In this document: positions 10,101 through 19,229 of the stretch, in pieces
Numbering within the stretch: the stretch's first letter is position 1
Layout: each line of letters opens with the position of its first letter
Origin: Rhodopirellula sp. P2
GTDB lineage: Bacteria; Planctomycetota; Planctomycetia; Pirellulales; Pirellulaceae
Assembly (NCBI RefSeq): GCF_028768465.1
Contig: NZ_CP118225.1
Coordinates: 620,001-684,000 of the forward strand
Length of the DNA stretch: 64,000 bases
Direction: 5' to 3'
Notes under the pieces: model-generated
Databases searched by the model: none
The model's input: the letters and a program-made list of their open reading frames with translations, nothing else
What the model was told of the DNA's origin: nothing
Made by a program: the position numbers and the translations under genes

Positions 10101-13040
10101 ACCCTCGAAATTGTCGCGACGACGCTTTCCCGGGGCACACTGACGAACACCGCGGAAATCATTCAGGCCACACTTCCGGATCCCGACAGCACCCCGGGCA
10201 ACGGCCTCATCGACGAAGACGACCAAGCCGAAGCGAGTCTGCAAGCCGAACAAATCGATCTGGAGCTGTTCAAAACCGTCGACAATCTCACGCCACGCTT
10301 GGGCGAAACGATCCAGTACGAAATCGTCATCCGCAACGAGGGCTTGGACACCGCCACCGGAGTCATCGTCGAAGAAAACTTGCCAGCCGGTCTGACCTTC
10401 ATCGATGCCACACCGACAACGGGCAGTTTCAATTCGTCGAGCGGTCGCTGGACAGTCGGCGAGTTGGCCCCATCCGGCTCCGCCACGTTGACCATCAATG
10501 CTCGCGTCAACAACAACGTGACGGCCGACTCACCGACGATCACCAACCGCACCGAAGTCATTGCGGCGGGACAGATCGATTCGGACAGCACGCCTGACAA
10601 CAACGCCCCCGGCGAAGACGACCAAGCCAGCGTGACCGCCCGCGTCGAGTTCATCGATTTGTCACTGGAAAAGACCGTCGACAATCCAGCCCCCAATGTC
10701 GGCGACCGCGTTGCCTTCACGATCACGTTGACCAACGATGGTGAGACCGCCACCACGCGAGACACAGCGACCAACATCGTTGTCCGCGACTTGCTTCCCG
10801 CGGGAATGACTTACGAATCCAATTCGCTCAGCGACGGCACCTACGATCCCAACACGGGCGAGTGGACCGTCGACACATTGGCCGATGACGCCACCGCGAC
10901 ACTGACCCTGTTCGCGATCGTGGATCAAGTTGGAACGCAAACCAACACCGCCGAGGTCGCTTCGGTTGACCAAGACGACATCGATTCCACGCCGGACAAC
11001 AACGTCGCAGCCGAAGACGACCAAGCCAGCGTGAGCGTCACCACACCGGTCATCGATCTCTCGCTCACACAGACTGCTTCTCCCGAACGTCCCGCGATCA
11101 ACGGCGAAGTCACGTTCACACTGACGCTTCGTAACGATGGGCCCGACGATGCGACAGGAATCGTCGTTCGCGATTCGCTTCCCGATGGATACACCTTCAC
11201 CTCCTCTTCGCCTGCCGGTGCCTTCAACGCAGGGACAGAACTTTGGACCGTCGGCGATTTGGCGTCCGGCGAAGAAACAACGCTGGAACTGACGGGAACG
11301 ATCGGCGACGTGGAAACACTCGAGAACCGGGCCGAGGTGATCGCTGCCGACCAAGCCGACCGGGACAGTGTTCCTGACAGTGGACTGGATGACGGCGAAG
11401 ACGACACCGCCTCTGCGATTGTGACACTTGCGAGCGCCGACCTTTCACTGACCAAGACCGTCGACAATGCCTCGCCCAACTTTGGCGATGAGGTCACCTT
11501 CACAATCACTGTTCGCAACAGCGGTCCCGACCCAGCGACCGGAATTCGGGTCCGAGACTTTTTGCCCGCCGGCATGGACCTCACCGACCAAACCACATCC
11601 GATGGCAGCTACTCGGCAATCACCGAGATTTGGATGATCGATGAACTCGCATCAGGCCAAACCGCGACGCTGACATTGACGGCAAGCGTCAACTCCGAAT
11701 CGTCACTGACCAACGTGGCTGAGATCATGGCCAGCGACCAACGCGACCCAGACAGCACGCCGGGCAATGGTGACGCCGATCCAGCCGAAGACGACCGAGC
11801 CTCGGTGGACATCCAAGCACAACTGATCGATCTGGCGCTCAGCAAAACGGTCGACGGCACCCGTTTCGACTTGGACGATTCGGTCGAATTTGAATTGACC
11901 GTTTCCAACACGGGCCCGACGACAGCCACCAATGTCGAAGTCGCTGACTCCTTGCCCGCCGGACTGATTTTCGTCTCTTCATCGACCGCCAACGGAGGCT
12001 ACAACTCTCAGTCGGGCACTTGGACGATCCCCAGCATCCCCAGCAACGAATCGGTCACGCTGACACTCAACGCATCGGTCAATCGAGACGCGATCACCGA
12101 CGACATCCTTCGCGATGGCATCACCAACTTTGCGGAAGTCATCTCGGCCGACCAACCTGATCGCAACAGCGTGTTCGGAAACGGAGACGTCAACGAAGAC
12201 GATGCCGACTCCGCGATCCTGATGATTGCGCGTGCCGATCTTTCGTTGACCAAGTCCGTCGACATCTCCGCCCCCAATCGCGGCGATACGATTCAGTACT
12301 TGGTCACCATCACAAACGCCAACAACGATCCCGCGACCAACGTCGTGATCCGTGACCTGTTGCCAGGTTCACTGAATTTCCAGGATGCGACGCCAACCCA
12401 AGGCAACTTCGACGCCCTGACGGGTCTTTGGACGTTGACGCAGCTCGAACCCAACCAATCCGCGACCTTGCAAATCAACGCCATCGTCGAGCAGTCCGGA
12501 TCCGTGACGAATGTGGCCGAAATCATCCAGTCGGATCAAATCGACCCCGACAGCACGCCGGGCAATGCCAATGGTGATGAAGACGATCTCGCGTCGGTCC
12601 AAGTCACTCCTCAAGTCGTCGACATCAGCGTCACCGCTGCGGTGGACAACTTGGAACCCGAAGTCGATGACATCATCACGATCACCTTGACCGCCGCCAA
12701 TGCGGACGGTGTTTCGGATGCCACCGGCGTCGTCATCGAATCGTTGTTGCCCGATGGATTGACGTTGGTACCACCGGCCTCACCGCAGCAAGGCACTTAC
12801 GATCCCGCAACGGGTCAGTGGAACATCGGCCCCTTGGCGTCCGGTGCAAGCGTGCAGTTGGTCCTGACCGCACGCGTCGACACTCGCGGATTGAAAACCT
12901 TGAACGCCGAAGTCACGCAAACCGACCAGTTCGACGTCGACAGTGTGCCGGGCAATGGCGATCCCGACGAGGACGATCAAGTCGCACTTGAGATCCGAGC
13001 CCCACGTGTCCTATCCAAGCGGCTGTTTTTGTCTCGCTGA
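7176..13040 (+). CDS. Giant extracellular DUF11-repeat protein with LEPR-XLL-like N-terminal signal
   Basis: 1954 residues from ATG 7176; an upstream GTG at 7131 is in frame but less likely. After a very basic N-terminus comes LLLESLENRRLLAV, resembling the planctomycete LEPR-XLL export/sorting motif. Next is an SdrD-B-like domain (QGQVTDSFFGG..., Td-G-Y-F...G-Y pattern, residues about 45-120), then a region containing a jelly-roll-like segment. From about residue 355 there are 12 DUF11 domains of roughly 120 residues, each opening with a DLxLTKTV-type strand, containing xxDxLPAGL, and ending in an acidic linker of the D-DSTPxN-EDDQA type. The C-terminus ends SKRLFLSR. DUF11 arrays are stalk-like adhesive or envelope proteins. 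Its last 30 nt overlap the convergent PSP1 gene. Confidence 0.88.
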   Translation: MRFPSRKSRTDSRSTIGMRRGRRRLLLESLENRRLLAVASDLVTIQGQVTDSFFGGNFEDVALDLFRDDGDGVFEPDTDDVEVNMAMADPSGNYQFTGVTAGSYFVFQPAQTVNGRALQQQISPLVTVTSTQAAGQAFQTIDSFQTTQSVEDTVTDGTPVTSTQAAAEAIGGSRDLLVDKTQGGTGDIGTVAIGVNQAVSPNLLSFDANGFADGSRLVIWDGAGDDAATVDDDGLGAIDLTNGGSATGLRFVIGSVTSGTARIRLYSDDGIAGSRTLVSQATLTIPALPTQPTSVEYIPFSDFQTISGSGADLTQIGAIELEVSGGPDYDAIADLLGTVGPTILVQNIDNAGDADLELTKTLITTEPTLNQNVVFDVVVTNNGPDPATGIVVTDRIPAGIINTTGTTSTGAFAPDTGLWTIPSLAVGATATLRLTGQLDSLDPQTNVAEITAAEQRDADSPRDNNVLADDDQDAATVAATRVDLQLSKTVSDSQPNVGDEITFTLTLQNTSLDTATDATLSTATGILVEDRLPAGLTLIGNTPGAGTSFNTSTNRWSISSLDVGGLATLELVARVDQAGDFTNVAEVLAVAQTDRDSIPNNDLIDEDDQAEVTIQTPVADLSLTKTVSNETPTVGENVTFTITVDNEGPNNATGVQVQDRLPTGLTYISDVTSSGTYDPDTGLWDIGGVTAPNPGNPIPAMPTLQIIARVDSLGLKTNSATITASDQSDPDSTPGAGPSSEDDTDSAILTPNAIDLQLTKTVTPARPEPGDSITYTITLSNADSSAAIPITTATNIQVTDLLPTGLIFQEAQVTAGTHVDATGTWTVDSLAAGASETLTLTAILDPGRSDLFASITNTAEITQAAQFDPDSTPDNQDATEDDQASSVITPALADLSLTKTVDNTNADVGENVTFTITARHDSGDPSGQFIVLDTLPAGLQFVESTASIGNYDENTGRWTVPELDADSGTAAPSFATLEIVATTLSRGTLTNTAEIIQATLPDPDSTPGNGLIDEDDQAEASLQAEQIDLELFKTVDNLTPRLGETIQYEIVIRNEGLDTATGVIVEENLPAGLTFIDATPTTGSFNSSSGRWTVGELAPSGSATLTINARVNNNVTADSPTITNRTEVIAAGQIDSDSTPDNNAPGEDDQASVTARVEFIDLSLEKTVDNPAPNVGDRVAFTITLTNDGETATTRDTATNIVVRDLLPAGMTYESNSLSDGTYDPNTGEWTVDTLADDATATLTLFAIVDQVGTQTNTAEVASVDQDDIDSTPDNNVAAEDDQASVSVTTPVIDLSLTQTASPERPAINGEVTFTLTLRNDGPDDATGIVVRDSLPDGYTFTSSSPAGAFNAGTELWTVGDLASGEETTLELTGTIGDVETLENRAEVIAADQADRDSVPDSGLDDGEDDTASAIVTLASADLSLTKTVDNASPNFGDEVTFTITVRNSGPDPATGIRVRDFLPAGMDLTDQTTSDGSYSAITEIWMIDELASGQTATLTLTASVNSESSLTNVAEIMASDQRDPDSTPGNGDADPAEDDRASVDIQAQLIDLALSKTVDGTRFDLDDSVEFELTVSNTGPTTATNVEVADSLPAGLIFVSSSTANGGYNSQSGTWTIPSIPSNESVTLTLNASVNRDAITDDILRDGITNFAEVISADQPDRNSVFGNGDVNEDDADSAILMIARADLSLTKSVDISAPNRGDTIQYLVTITNANNDPATNVVIRDLLPGSLNFQDATPTQGNFDALTGLWTLTQLEPNQSATLQINAIVEQSGSVTNVAEIIQSDQIDPDSTPGNANGDEDDLASVQVTPQVVDISVTAAVDNLEPEVDDIITITLTAANADGVSDATGVVIESLLPDGLTLVPPASPQQGTYDPATGQWNIGPLASGASVQLVLTARVDTRGLKTLNAEVTQTDQFDVDSVPGNGDPDEDDQVALEIRAPRVLSKRLFLSR

Positions 13041-13559
13041 AGCGATCCCACATCCGCTGCATGACGAGCACCCGCCGCCGCATCCACCAGCGTCGGCGGT
13101 GCCGCATCCCGGTCCGCAACCGGTTTGCATCAAATCACTCAGCTCGATGCTCTTGACTTCGGCTTCGTAGCGGCGAACGATCGCATCGGTCAGTTCGCGG
13201 CCAAGTGCATCCGGTTCCCCTAAAAAGTGCATCACCAGCGTCCCGCCGTCGAACAATTGATCGACGTCCAACAAAACCGCTGACGATTCGCTTTCCGCCA
13301 AAATCGCTTGGCATTCGCGAACCGCGCGAACCTTGTGCCGCTGCAAACGCTCGATCAGAAGATCATCGTTGTGTGTGGTCGGCCGGAGGATTTCCAGGGT
13401 GGTGGGTGTGCCGTCATCGTCGCAAACCGACAAAGCTTCGGCCAATTCCACCCCGCGAGGTGTTCGCACCAACACTCGCCGACCACGTTCGATCCGTCGC
13501 TGGGCACGAGCCAGGTAGATTTCTCCCGCGAAGCCGATTCGAACATGGTGCGTTATCAT
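13011..13559 (-). CDS. PSP1-domain protein with glycine/cysteine-rich C-terminus
   Basis: 182 residues from the ATG at 13559 (an upstream in-frame extension to 13613 lacks support). The N-terminal half (VRIGFAGEIYLARA, GRRVLVRTPRGVELAE) and the following helix-rich part (LFDGGTLVMHFLGEPDALGRELTDAIVRRYEAEVKSIEL) match the PSP1 domain of the Bacillus YaaT/RicT type. The last about 35 residues are unusual: CGPGCGTADAGGCGGGCSSC and onward, with seven Cys, suggesting metal or Fe-S binding. RicT itself is known to bind Fe-S with partners. The 3' end overlaps the giant DUF11 gene tail-to-tail; the 5' end faces the SbcD-like gene divergently. Confidence 0.78.
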   Translation of the reverse strand: MITHHVRIGFAGEIYLARAQRRIERGRRVLVRTPRGVELAEALSVCDDDGTPTTLEILRPTTHNDDLLIERLQRHKVRAVRECQAILAESESSAVLLDVDQLFDGGTLVMHFLGEPDALGRELTDAIVRRYEAEVKSIELSDLMQTGCGPGCGTADAGGCGGGCSSCSGCGIASARQKQPLG

Positions 13560-13636
13560 GTCAATCAGTCTAGCCGTCTGACACGACGTCGTCGTCCCCA
13601 ACTCGCTCTCCACTCACCCCGCCTGCAGGAAGCCTC

Positions 13637-14932
13637 TTGAGTCACCGCCGCATTCTTCACGCCGCCGACATTCATCTGGACAGCCCCCTGCAGAAGCTTG
13701 ACGCCTACGAAGACGCTCCCGTCGACGAAATTCGCGAGGCATCCCGGCGAGCACTTGAGAACATGACCCAGTTGGCGATCGACGAACAAGTCGACCTGGT
13801 CGTCATCGCGGGAGACCTCTACGACGGCGATTGGCCCGACCAAAACACCGGCCTGTTCTTCGTCAAACAAGCCAGCCGGTTGGTTCAAGAAGGCATCCAC
13901 GTTGCGGTCATTCGAGGCAACCACGACGCCGCCAACAAAATGACGTCGAACCTGCCGCTACCAAAGAACCCTGACGGCTCCGATATTCTGCTCAGCGAAA
14001 AGAAAGTCGACCAACGAGTTCTCGAAGACCTCGGCATCGTGATCCACGGCCGATCCTATGCCAAACGGGCCGAAACCGGCGACATGGCCGCCGAATACCC
14101 CGCGCCGATCGGCGGCATGTTCAACCTCGGCATCCTGCACACCGGACTGTCAGGCCTGGACGGTCACGATCCGTACGCCCCCTGTTCCCCGCAGCAACTC
14201 GCCGACAAGGGTTACGACTACTGGGCCCTCGGCCACATTCACTTGCGCGGCGAGCACCAAATCGAAGGCACCGCCCCGGTTGTCTTCAGCGGCAACATTC
14301 AAGGCCGACACATTCGCGAATCGGGACCGAAGGGTTGCCTCCTCGTCGACCTGGACGCTCGCAACCAAACCGAGCGTCGGTTCATGCCTCTGGACGTCGT
14401 CCGATTTGAAACCTTTGATGCCAATGCAAGTCAATGGTCGCACACCGATGAATTGATGGACGCCTACGAAGCCTGGATGAACGACCAACTGGAACAGGCC
14501 GAGAATCGGTTGCTGGTCACCCGAGTCATCTTGTCCGGCCAATCATCGCTGCATCAGCAATGGATGCGTGAACAATCCAATTTGGAAGCGTCACTGCGAG
14601 CCACTTCGGTCACCCATGGCCACGGACAAGTCTGGTTGGAACGGTTGAAGATCAAAACCTCGGCCGAGGTCGATCACTCGCCCGCGGAACAACACGATGC
14701 GAATCAGGAAGGCCCGCTGCACAGCATTCTCTCAGTCGTGGAAGAACTGAAATCCGGCGGAGGCGACTCGGATTGGATGGCCAACGAGATCACACCTCTC
14801 CTGAAAAAACTACCAACTGAATTCAGTGGCGACCAAGCCCCGATTCGCTTCGACAATCCTGAAGAACGTCACGAATGGATCGAAGCGGCAACCACGGAAT
14901 TGCTCGCCCGACTGCAAGGAGGCAAACGATGA
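13637..14932 (+). CDS. SbcD/YhaO-type metallophosphoesterase (DNA repair nuclease)
   Basis: 431 residues. Calcineurin-like phosphoesterase motifs are in order: ILHAADIHLDSPL (DxH, residue about 10), VVIAGDLYDG (GDxxD, about 56), IRGNHDA (GNHD, about 95), ILHTG (about 167) and ALGHIHLR (GHxH, about 201). It therefore is a dinuclear-metal nuclease of the SbcD/Mre11/YhaO family. The start is TTG at 13637, right before the first motif, so no longer start is needed. The stop overlaps the ATG of the SbcC-like partner (ATGA), as expected for a nuclease/ATPase complex acting on DNA ends. Confidence 0.9.
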   Translation: MSHRRILHAADIHLDSPLQKLDAYEDAPVDEIREASRRALENMTQLAIDEQVDLVVIAGDLYDGDWPDQNTGLFFVKQASRLVQEGIHVAVIRGNHDAANKMTSNLPLPKNPDGSDILLSEKKVDQRVLEDLGIVIHGRSYAKRAETGDMAAEYPAPIGGMFNLGILHTGLSGLDGHDPYAPCSPQQLADKGYDYWALGHIHLRGEHQIEGTAPVVFSGNIQGRHIRESGPKGCLLVDLDARNQTERRFMPLDVVRFETFDANASQWSHTDELMDAYEAWMNDQLEQAENRLLVTRVILSGQSSLHQQWMREQSNLEASLRATSVTHGHGQVWLERLKIKTSAEVDHSPAEQHDANQEGPLHSILSVVEELKSGGGDSDWMANEITPLLKKLPTEFSGDQAPIRFDNPEERHEWIEAATTELLARLQGGKR

Positions 14933-17900
14933 TCATTGAACGCTTGGACCTGATCGCCTTTGGGCACATCACCAACCGCAGCCTCGACCTTTCGGCAGGC
15001 CCGAACCGATTCCATTTGGTGGTCGGTCCCAACGAATCCGGTAAATCGACCAGCCTGCGTGCCATCTCGTCTTGGTTGTTTGGCATGGCCACCCGCGCCG
15101 ACGATGCCTTCCTGCATCCCGCCGCGAAACTTCGCGTCGGAGGGCGCCTGACAACGCTGTCCAGCGATGGATCCGCCCCCGAGTGGGTCCTTGAGTGCAT
15201 CCGGCGTCGCGGTCGCAAAAACACCTTGCGTGGTGCCGATGACCAAGCCGAAATCGCCGAGTCCGAATTGGCTCAAATGCTGGGCGGCATCGATGAAGCC
15301 ACCTTCCGTTCACGCTTTGGTTTGTCGCACGAAGAATTGCTGCTCGGCGGTGAACAAATTTTGCGAGGCGAAGGCGAACTCGGCGAAATCCTGTTCTCGG
15401 CGGGTGCCGGCATCGGACGTCTGCGAGAGATCTATGAACAACTCGACTCCGAAGCCAGCGAACGCTTCAAACGAACCGGCAAAACACCCACGATCAACAA
15501 CAGCCTGCAACAACTCGACGAAATGCGTCGTCGACTGCGTGATGCACAAGTCCCGCCCGCTGAATTCGCGGACTTGCAAAAACAATTGGCCGAAAAAGAA
15601 GCCCTGATTCAAAGCTGGCAAGAAGAGTCCCAATCGCTTGTCCAACAAATGGGCCGCTTGCAATCGACCGAACAAGCCCTGCCATTGATCCCACGCTGGA
15701 AAGCGGCGACGCAAGAACTGGCCAGCGTGCAAGACGCCCCCATGCTGTCCGATGATTTCTCTGACCGCCGACGTGAATGGGAACAAGAACAGAAGTCGAC
15801 CACCCGCCTGCTGCAAAACCTGCAACAAAACCATGCTGAGCTCACTCAGCAACGGAAGCAACTCGGACACGACGAATCCATCGGACTTTTCGAGAGCGAA
15901 ATCCTGGCCCTGTATCGAGACCTCCCCAGCCGTGAAAAAGCCGAGGGTGAAAAGGAAACTTTGCAGCAAGCGTTGGCAAACCTTGAACAAGAGATGCGAT
16001 CGCAACTCCATGACCTCGCCTTCGGGGAAGCTCCGCTCCCAGCAGAGCACGAAACAACCGATGACGATCAGGATCCGCTGACTCAACAAGTTGACTCACT
16101 GCAAATCAGTGAATCGAAACGATCCAAGATCCAACGCTTGGCTGGCGAATACGAAAAGCTGGTCCAACAATGTGACGATGCCTCGGACCAACTCGACAAA
16201 GCCAAGCGTGAACTCACGATGGCCGAAGACGTGTTGGCAGAATCCAACGTGCCAACGCAGTATCAACTGCTCGACCGCACGCTCGAAGAAATGGGCGCCC
16301 CAGAGCGTTGGATTGAATCCGCGAGGCGAGAACAAACGCAAGTCGACAAACTCGCTCGCGAATGCCAAACGATCCATCGCCGATTGAAGTTGGAAACATC
16401 CAGCGACGATGCCGCAATTCAGTCCGCCGTCGAACTGTCACTGCCGACGCCGTCCCAATTGACCGAACGAACGCAAGCTCTCGATCGGGCTGGCAAAGAA
16501 GTCATGCTGGGCCAGCAACGAGCCCAGGAACTGCAACATGCTCTCGCCAACGCGGAAGAAAAGCTCGCCTCTCTGAAAGCTGACGCGGGAGATTTACCCA
16601 CGCCCGATGACCTTCGCGACGCCCGCCAGCATCGCGACGAGATCCTCGCTGGCATGAAGCAAAACGCGAGCTCGTTTTCCCCCGATCAATGGTCAGCGAA
16701 CCTCGCCGCAGCCGAACTGGCGATCCATCGGGCTGATTCCATCTCGGATATCTTCCAGTCGCAACACGAATCGATCTACCGACGGCAAGCCGCCCAGAAC
16801 AACTTGGATCAACTGCGGCGTCAGTCAACCGAGCACGACCTCGCGATCGCTGATGCTCAAGCTTCCCTGACGCAGGCCCAAGAAAACTGGCAATCCATTT
16901 GGCAAGCAGCCGGCATCCCAGCCAGCGATCCCGATGCGATGCGAACCTGGATGTCCGATCATCAAAAACTAATCGAGCAATTCGCGGAACTGCAAACCGC
17001 AATCGGCGAACGGGACCAGTCCCACGCTCAACTGCGGCAAGCCATTGCAAGGCTGCAACAAGCCCTGGAAATCCCCGAGTCTGACACCTCGTCCGAGGAT
17101 TCACTGGAACCAACCTGCACCACGCTTTCGCGTCTGCATGACTTGGCGTTGACCCAACGCGCCGAGCAGGCTCAACAACTCAAACTTCGCGAACAACGCG
17201 AGCACAAACGCAACGAATGCCGGACTGAAATCCCCGGGTTGGAATCCAATCTGCAGCGCCGGCAGAGTGCCTTGGACACCTGGAACCAACAGTGGGATGA
17301 ACTCACCGCGTCTCTTCAACTGAGCTCCAAACCCGCCCCGCAAGACGCCTTGTCAATGATGGACTCGATCACGCAATTGATCGGTCAGAAGAAACAACGG
17401 GACGACATCTCGCTTCGCATTGCAGCGATCCGCCAAGAATCCGAGACCTTTGTTCGGCGTGCCATTCGATTGCGAGATTCGTTGGCGGCGGAGGACGTTG
17501 AGTCGACCTCCCAGACTGATCCCGCAGGCGATACAGTCGGTTTGTCCGAACTCGCCGAGACCATCAATTTGGCACATGAACGCCTGCAACGCGAACAACG
17601 CGCCCGCAGCGCTCGGGACGAAGTTCAACAACAACTCCGCCAACGCGAACAGGAACTCGCGGACGCAAACGAGCAACTGGAACGACTCACGATCACGCAG
17701 CAACAACTCTGCGACGAAGCCCATTGCACTGCTCCTGAAGAACTGGGCGAAGTGGAAGCACGCAGCCGTCGCCGCGTGATTGCGGAATCCAAGGTCGCTG
17801 ACCTGCAAGCCCAACTGGATCACTGGGCGAGCGGGCAGGATCGCGAATCGTTCGTCGAATCCCTGCGGGACCAGCAGCCCGCCATGATCGCGGAAGAACT

Positions 17901-18711
17901 CAAACAGCTGACCGAGAAGAAACGCGAGCTGGACGAAAGACTCTCGGTGTCGCAAAAAGAACTTTGGAGCCTGACTGAAAAGCTGAAGGCCATCGATGGA
18001 AGCGGTGAGGCGTCCAAGCTCTCCCAACAAATGCAGTTCTCACTTGGGAAACTGCAACGGGAATCGGAAGAGTACATCCGTCTGCGATTGGCCGCGTCGA
18101 TCTTGCAACGCGCCATGGAACACTACCGCAACCAAAACCAAGAACCGGTGCTGCGTGAGGCAGAATCCTTTTTCGCGACGCTCACCTGCGACGAGTATCA
18201 GGCCTTGCGAGTGGACTACGGCGACAGCGACAAACCATCGCTGTTCGGCGTTCGAGATGGGATCGACGTGCCGGCCAATCGGATGAGCACCGGGACCGCG
18301 GACGCTCTGTATTTGGCGCTGCGTTTGGCGTCATTGAAACATCAATTGGCCCACGCCAGTGCGATCCCGCTGATCATTGACGATTGCTTGATCCAGCTCG
18401 ACGATCGCCGAGCTGCGGCGGCACTCAAGGTCTTCTCGGAACTTTCCACCACCACCCAAGTCATCTTGTTCACCCACCACGATCACTTGGTCGACTTGGC
18501 ATCCGAGACGCTTCCGGATGACGGATTTCACGTGCATCGCTTGGGTGAAACCAGCCCGCATGCGTCCAGTCCACCCGTCAAACAATCCACGTCCGCCCCA
18601 AAACCGAAGAAGAAATCGACTCGCAAGAAGACGGACCCCAAACCAACCCCCAAGAAGTCGGACGAAAGCCTTTCGCCGCCTGACACGCTCTTCGACGTCT
18701 TCTCGAATTGA
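14929..18711 (+). CDS. SbcC/YhaN-type SMC-like ATPase
   Basis: 1260 residues from ATG 14929, which overlaps the upstream stop. The Walker A GPNESGKST is at residues 33-41. A long Gln/Glu/Arg-rich coiled coil spans about 170-1060. The ABC-signature-like MSTGTADALYLALRLASL lies near 1117 and the Walker B IPLIIDDCLIQLD near 1142, followed by an H-loop region (ILFTHHDHLV). It lacks a clear CxxC zinc hook, which fits the YhaN branch rather than classical SbcC. The C-terminal 50 residues are an added Lys/Pro/Ser-rich tail ending TLFDVFSN. Partner of the preceding nuclease. Confidence 0.88.
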   Translation: MIIERLDLIAFGHITNRSLDLSAGPNRFHLVVGPNESGKSTSLRAISSWLFGMATRADDAFLHPAAKLRVGGRLTTLSSDGSAPEWVLECIRRRGRKNTLRGADDQAEIAESELAQMLGGIDEATFRSRFGLSHEELLLGGEQILRGEGELGEILFSAGAGIGRLREIYEQLDSEASERFKRTGKTPTINNSLQQLDEMRRRLRDAQVPPAEFADLQKQLAEKEALIQSWQEESQSLVQQMGRLQSTEQALPLIPRWKAATQELASVQDAPMLSDDFSDRRREWEQEQKSTTRLLQNLQQNHAELTQQRKQLGHDESIGLFESEILALYRDLPSREKAEGEKETLQQALANLEQEMRSQLHDLAFGEAPLPAEHETTDDDQDPLTQQVDSLQISESKRSKIQRLAGEYEKLVQQCDDASDQLDKAKRELTMAEDVLAESNVPTQYQLLDRTLEEMGAPERWIESARREQTQVDKLARECQTIHRRLKLETSSDDAAIQSAVELSLPTPSQLTERTQALDRAGKEVMLGQQRAQELQHALANAEEKLASLKADAGDLPTPDDLRDARQHRDEILAGMKQNASSFSPDQWSANLAAAELAIHRADSISDIFQSQHESIYRRQAAQNNLDQLRRQSTEHDLAIADAQASLTQAQENWQSIWQAAGIPASDPDAMRTWMSDHQKLIEQFAELQTAIGERDQSHAQLRQAIARLQQALEIPESDTSSEDSLEPTCTTLSRLHDLALTQRAEQAQQLKLREQREHKRNECRTEIPGLESNLQRRQSALDTWNQQWDELTASLQLSSKPAPQDALSMMDSITQLIGQKKQRDDISLRIAAIRQESETFVRRAIRLRDSLAAEDVESTSQTDPAGDTVGLSELAETINLAHERLQREQRARSARDEVQQQLRQREQELADANEQLERLTITQQQLCDEAHCTAPEELGEVEARSRRRVIAESKVADLQAQLDHWASGQDRESFVESLRDQQPAMIAEELKQLTEKKRELDERLSVSQKELWSLTEKLKAIDGSGEASKLSQQMQFSLGKLQRESEEYIRLRLAASILQRAMEHYRNQNQEPVLREAESFFATLTCDEYQALRVDYGDSDKPSLFGVRDGIDVPANRMSTGTADALYLALRLASLKHQLAHASAIPLIIDDCLIQLDDRRAAAALKVFSELSTTTQVILFTHHDHLVDLASETLPDDGFHVHRLGETSPHASSPPVKQSTSAPKPKKKSTRKKTDPKPTPKKSDESLSPPDTLFDVFSN

Positions 18712-18716
18712 GTGAT

Positions 18717-18822
18717 CTCGGGGCTTCCACCCCGAGCTATCAACGTGGGCACCTCCGGAGCCGTTCATGCAAATTCGCCCCGGAAGGGGACGTCATCGCT
18801 AGCTCGAGGTGGAAGCCCCGAG
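18717..18822. repeat. Intergenic hairpin repeat, family 1 (inverted pair)
   Basis: Two near-perfect hairpins of about 20 nt, at 18717-18736 (CTCGGGG CTTCCA CCCCGAG) and 18803-18822 (CTCGAGG TGGAAG CCCCGAG), are reverse complements of each other. Their outer flanks GCTATCAACG...CTCCGGAG and GGGGACGTCATCGCTAGC also occur in variant form at 35.65-35.86 kb. They sit between the sbcC-like gene and the lipoprotein gene. This looks like a mobile or structured intergenic repeat rather than coding sequence. The remaining gap to 19007 shows nothing else. Confidence 0.75.
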
Positions 18823-19007
18823 AACGTTGCGAGACATCACAATGCCGCCCCGGACGGGTCCGCCGTCGATCATCGAAATCCCTGGCAACCAAGGGCTGAT
18901 CCTACGCCCAAAAAAACGGTTCCATGACGTTTGGCAAACCGTTAAGATCGAATGAAGACATGCTCATTATGCGTGCTCATGCGATCCTTTGTCTCCCGGT
19001 AATTGCG

Positions 19008-19229
19008 ATGTCTCAGCGTTTTATACACAAACTTCTGTTCAATTTTGCGGCCCTCGGGTGGCTGCTCGCCTTCACTTCCGCGGTCGGGTGCGAGCAGTCC
19101 AATGCTCCTGGTCCTGCCGCCAACGAAATTGAGCAGTACCTCCAAGACAATCCCGACCATGTCGCCGATCCAGACGACTCGATGGTCGATGAGTCCGCTG
19201 AATTCGAAGCGGGCCGAGTGTCGGAGTAG
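19008..19229 (+). CDS. Small predicted lipoprotein
   Basis: 73 residues from ATG 19008. A short basic N-region, the hydrophobic stretch [17 protein letters not shown] and then VGC give a plausible lipobox with lipidation at the Cys around residue 25. The mature part is short and acidic ([25 protein letters not shown]). The frame extends upstream to 18924, but that part does not look like a signal. No homologous family is recognised. It precedes a pseudopilin-like gene on the same strand by about 250 nt. Confidence 0.55.
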   Translation: MSQRFIHKLLFNFAALGWLLAFTSAVGCEQSNAPGPAANEIEQYLQDNPDHVADPDDSMVDESAEFEAGRVSE

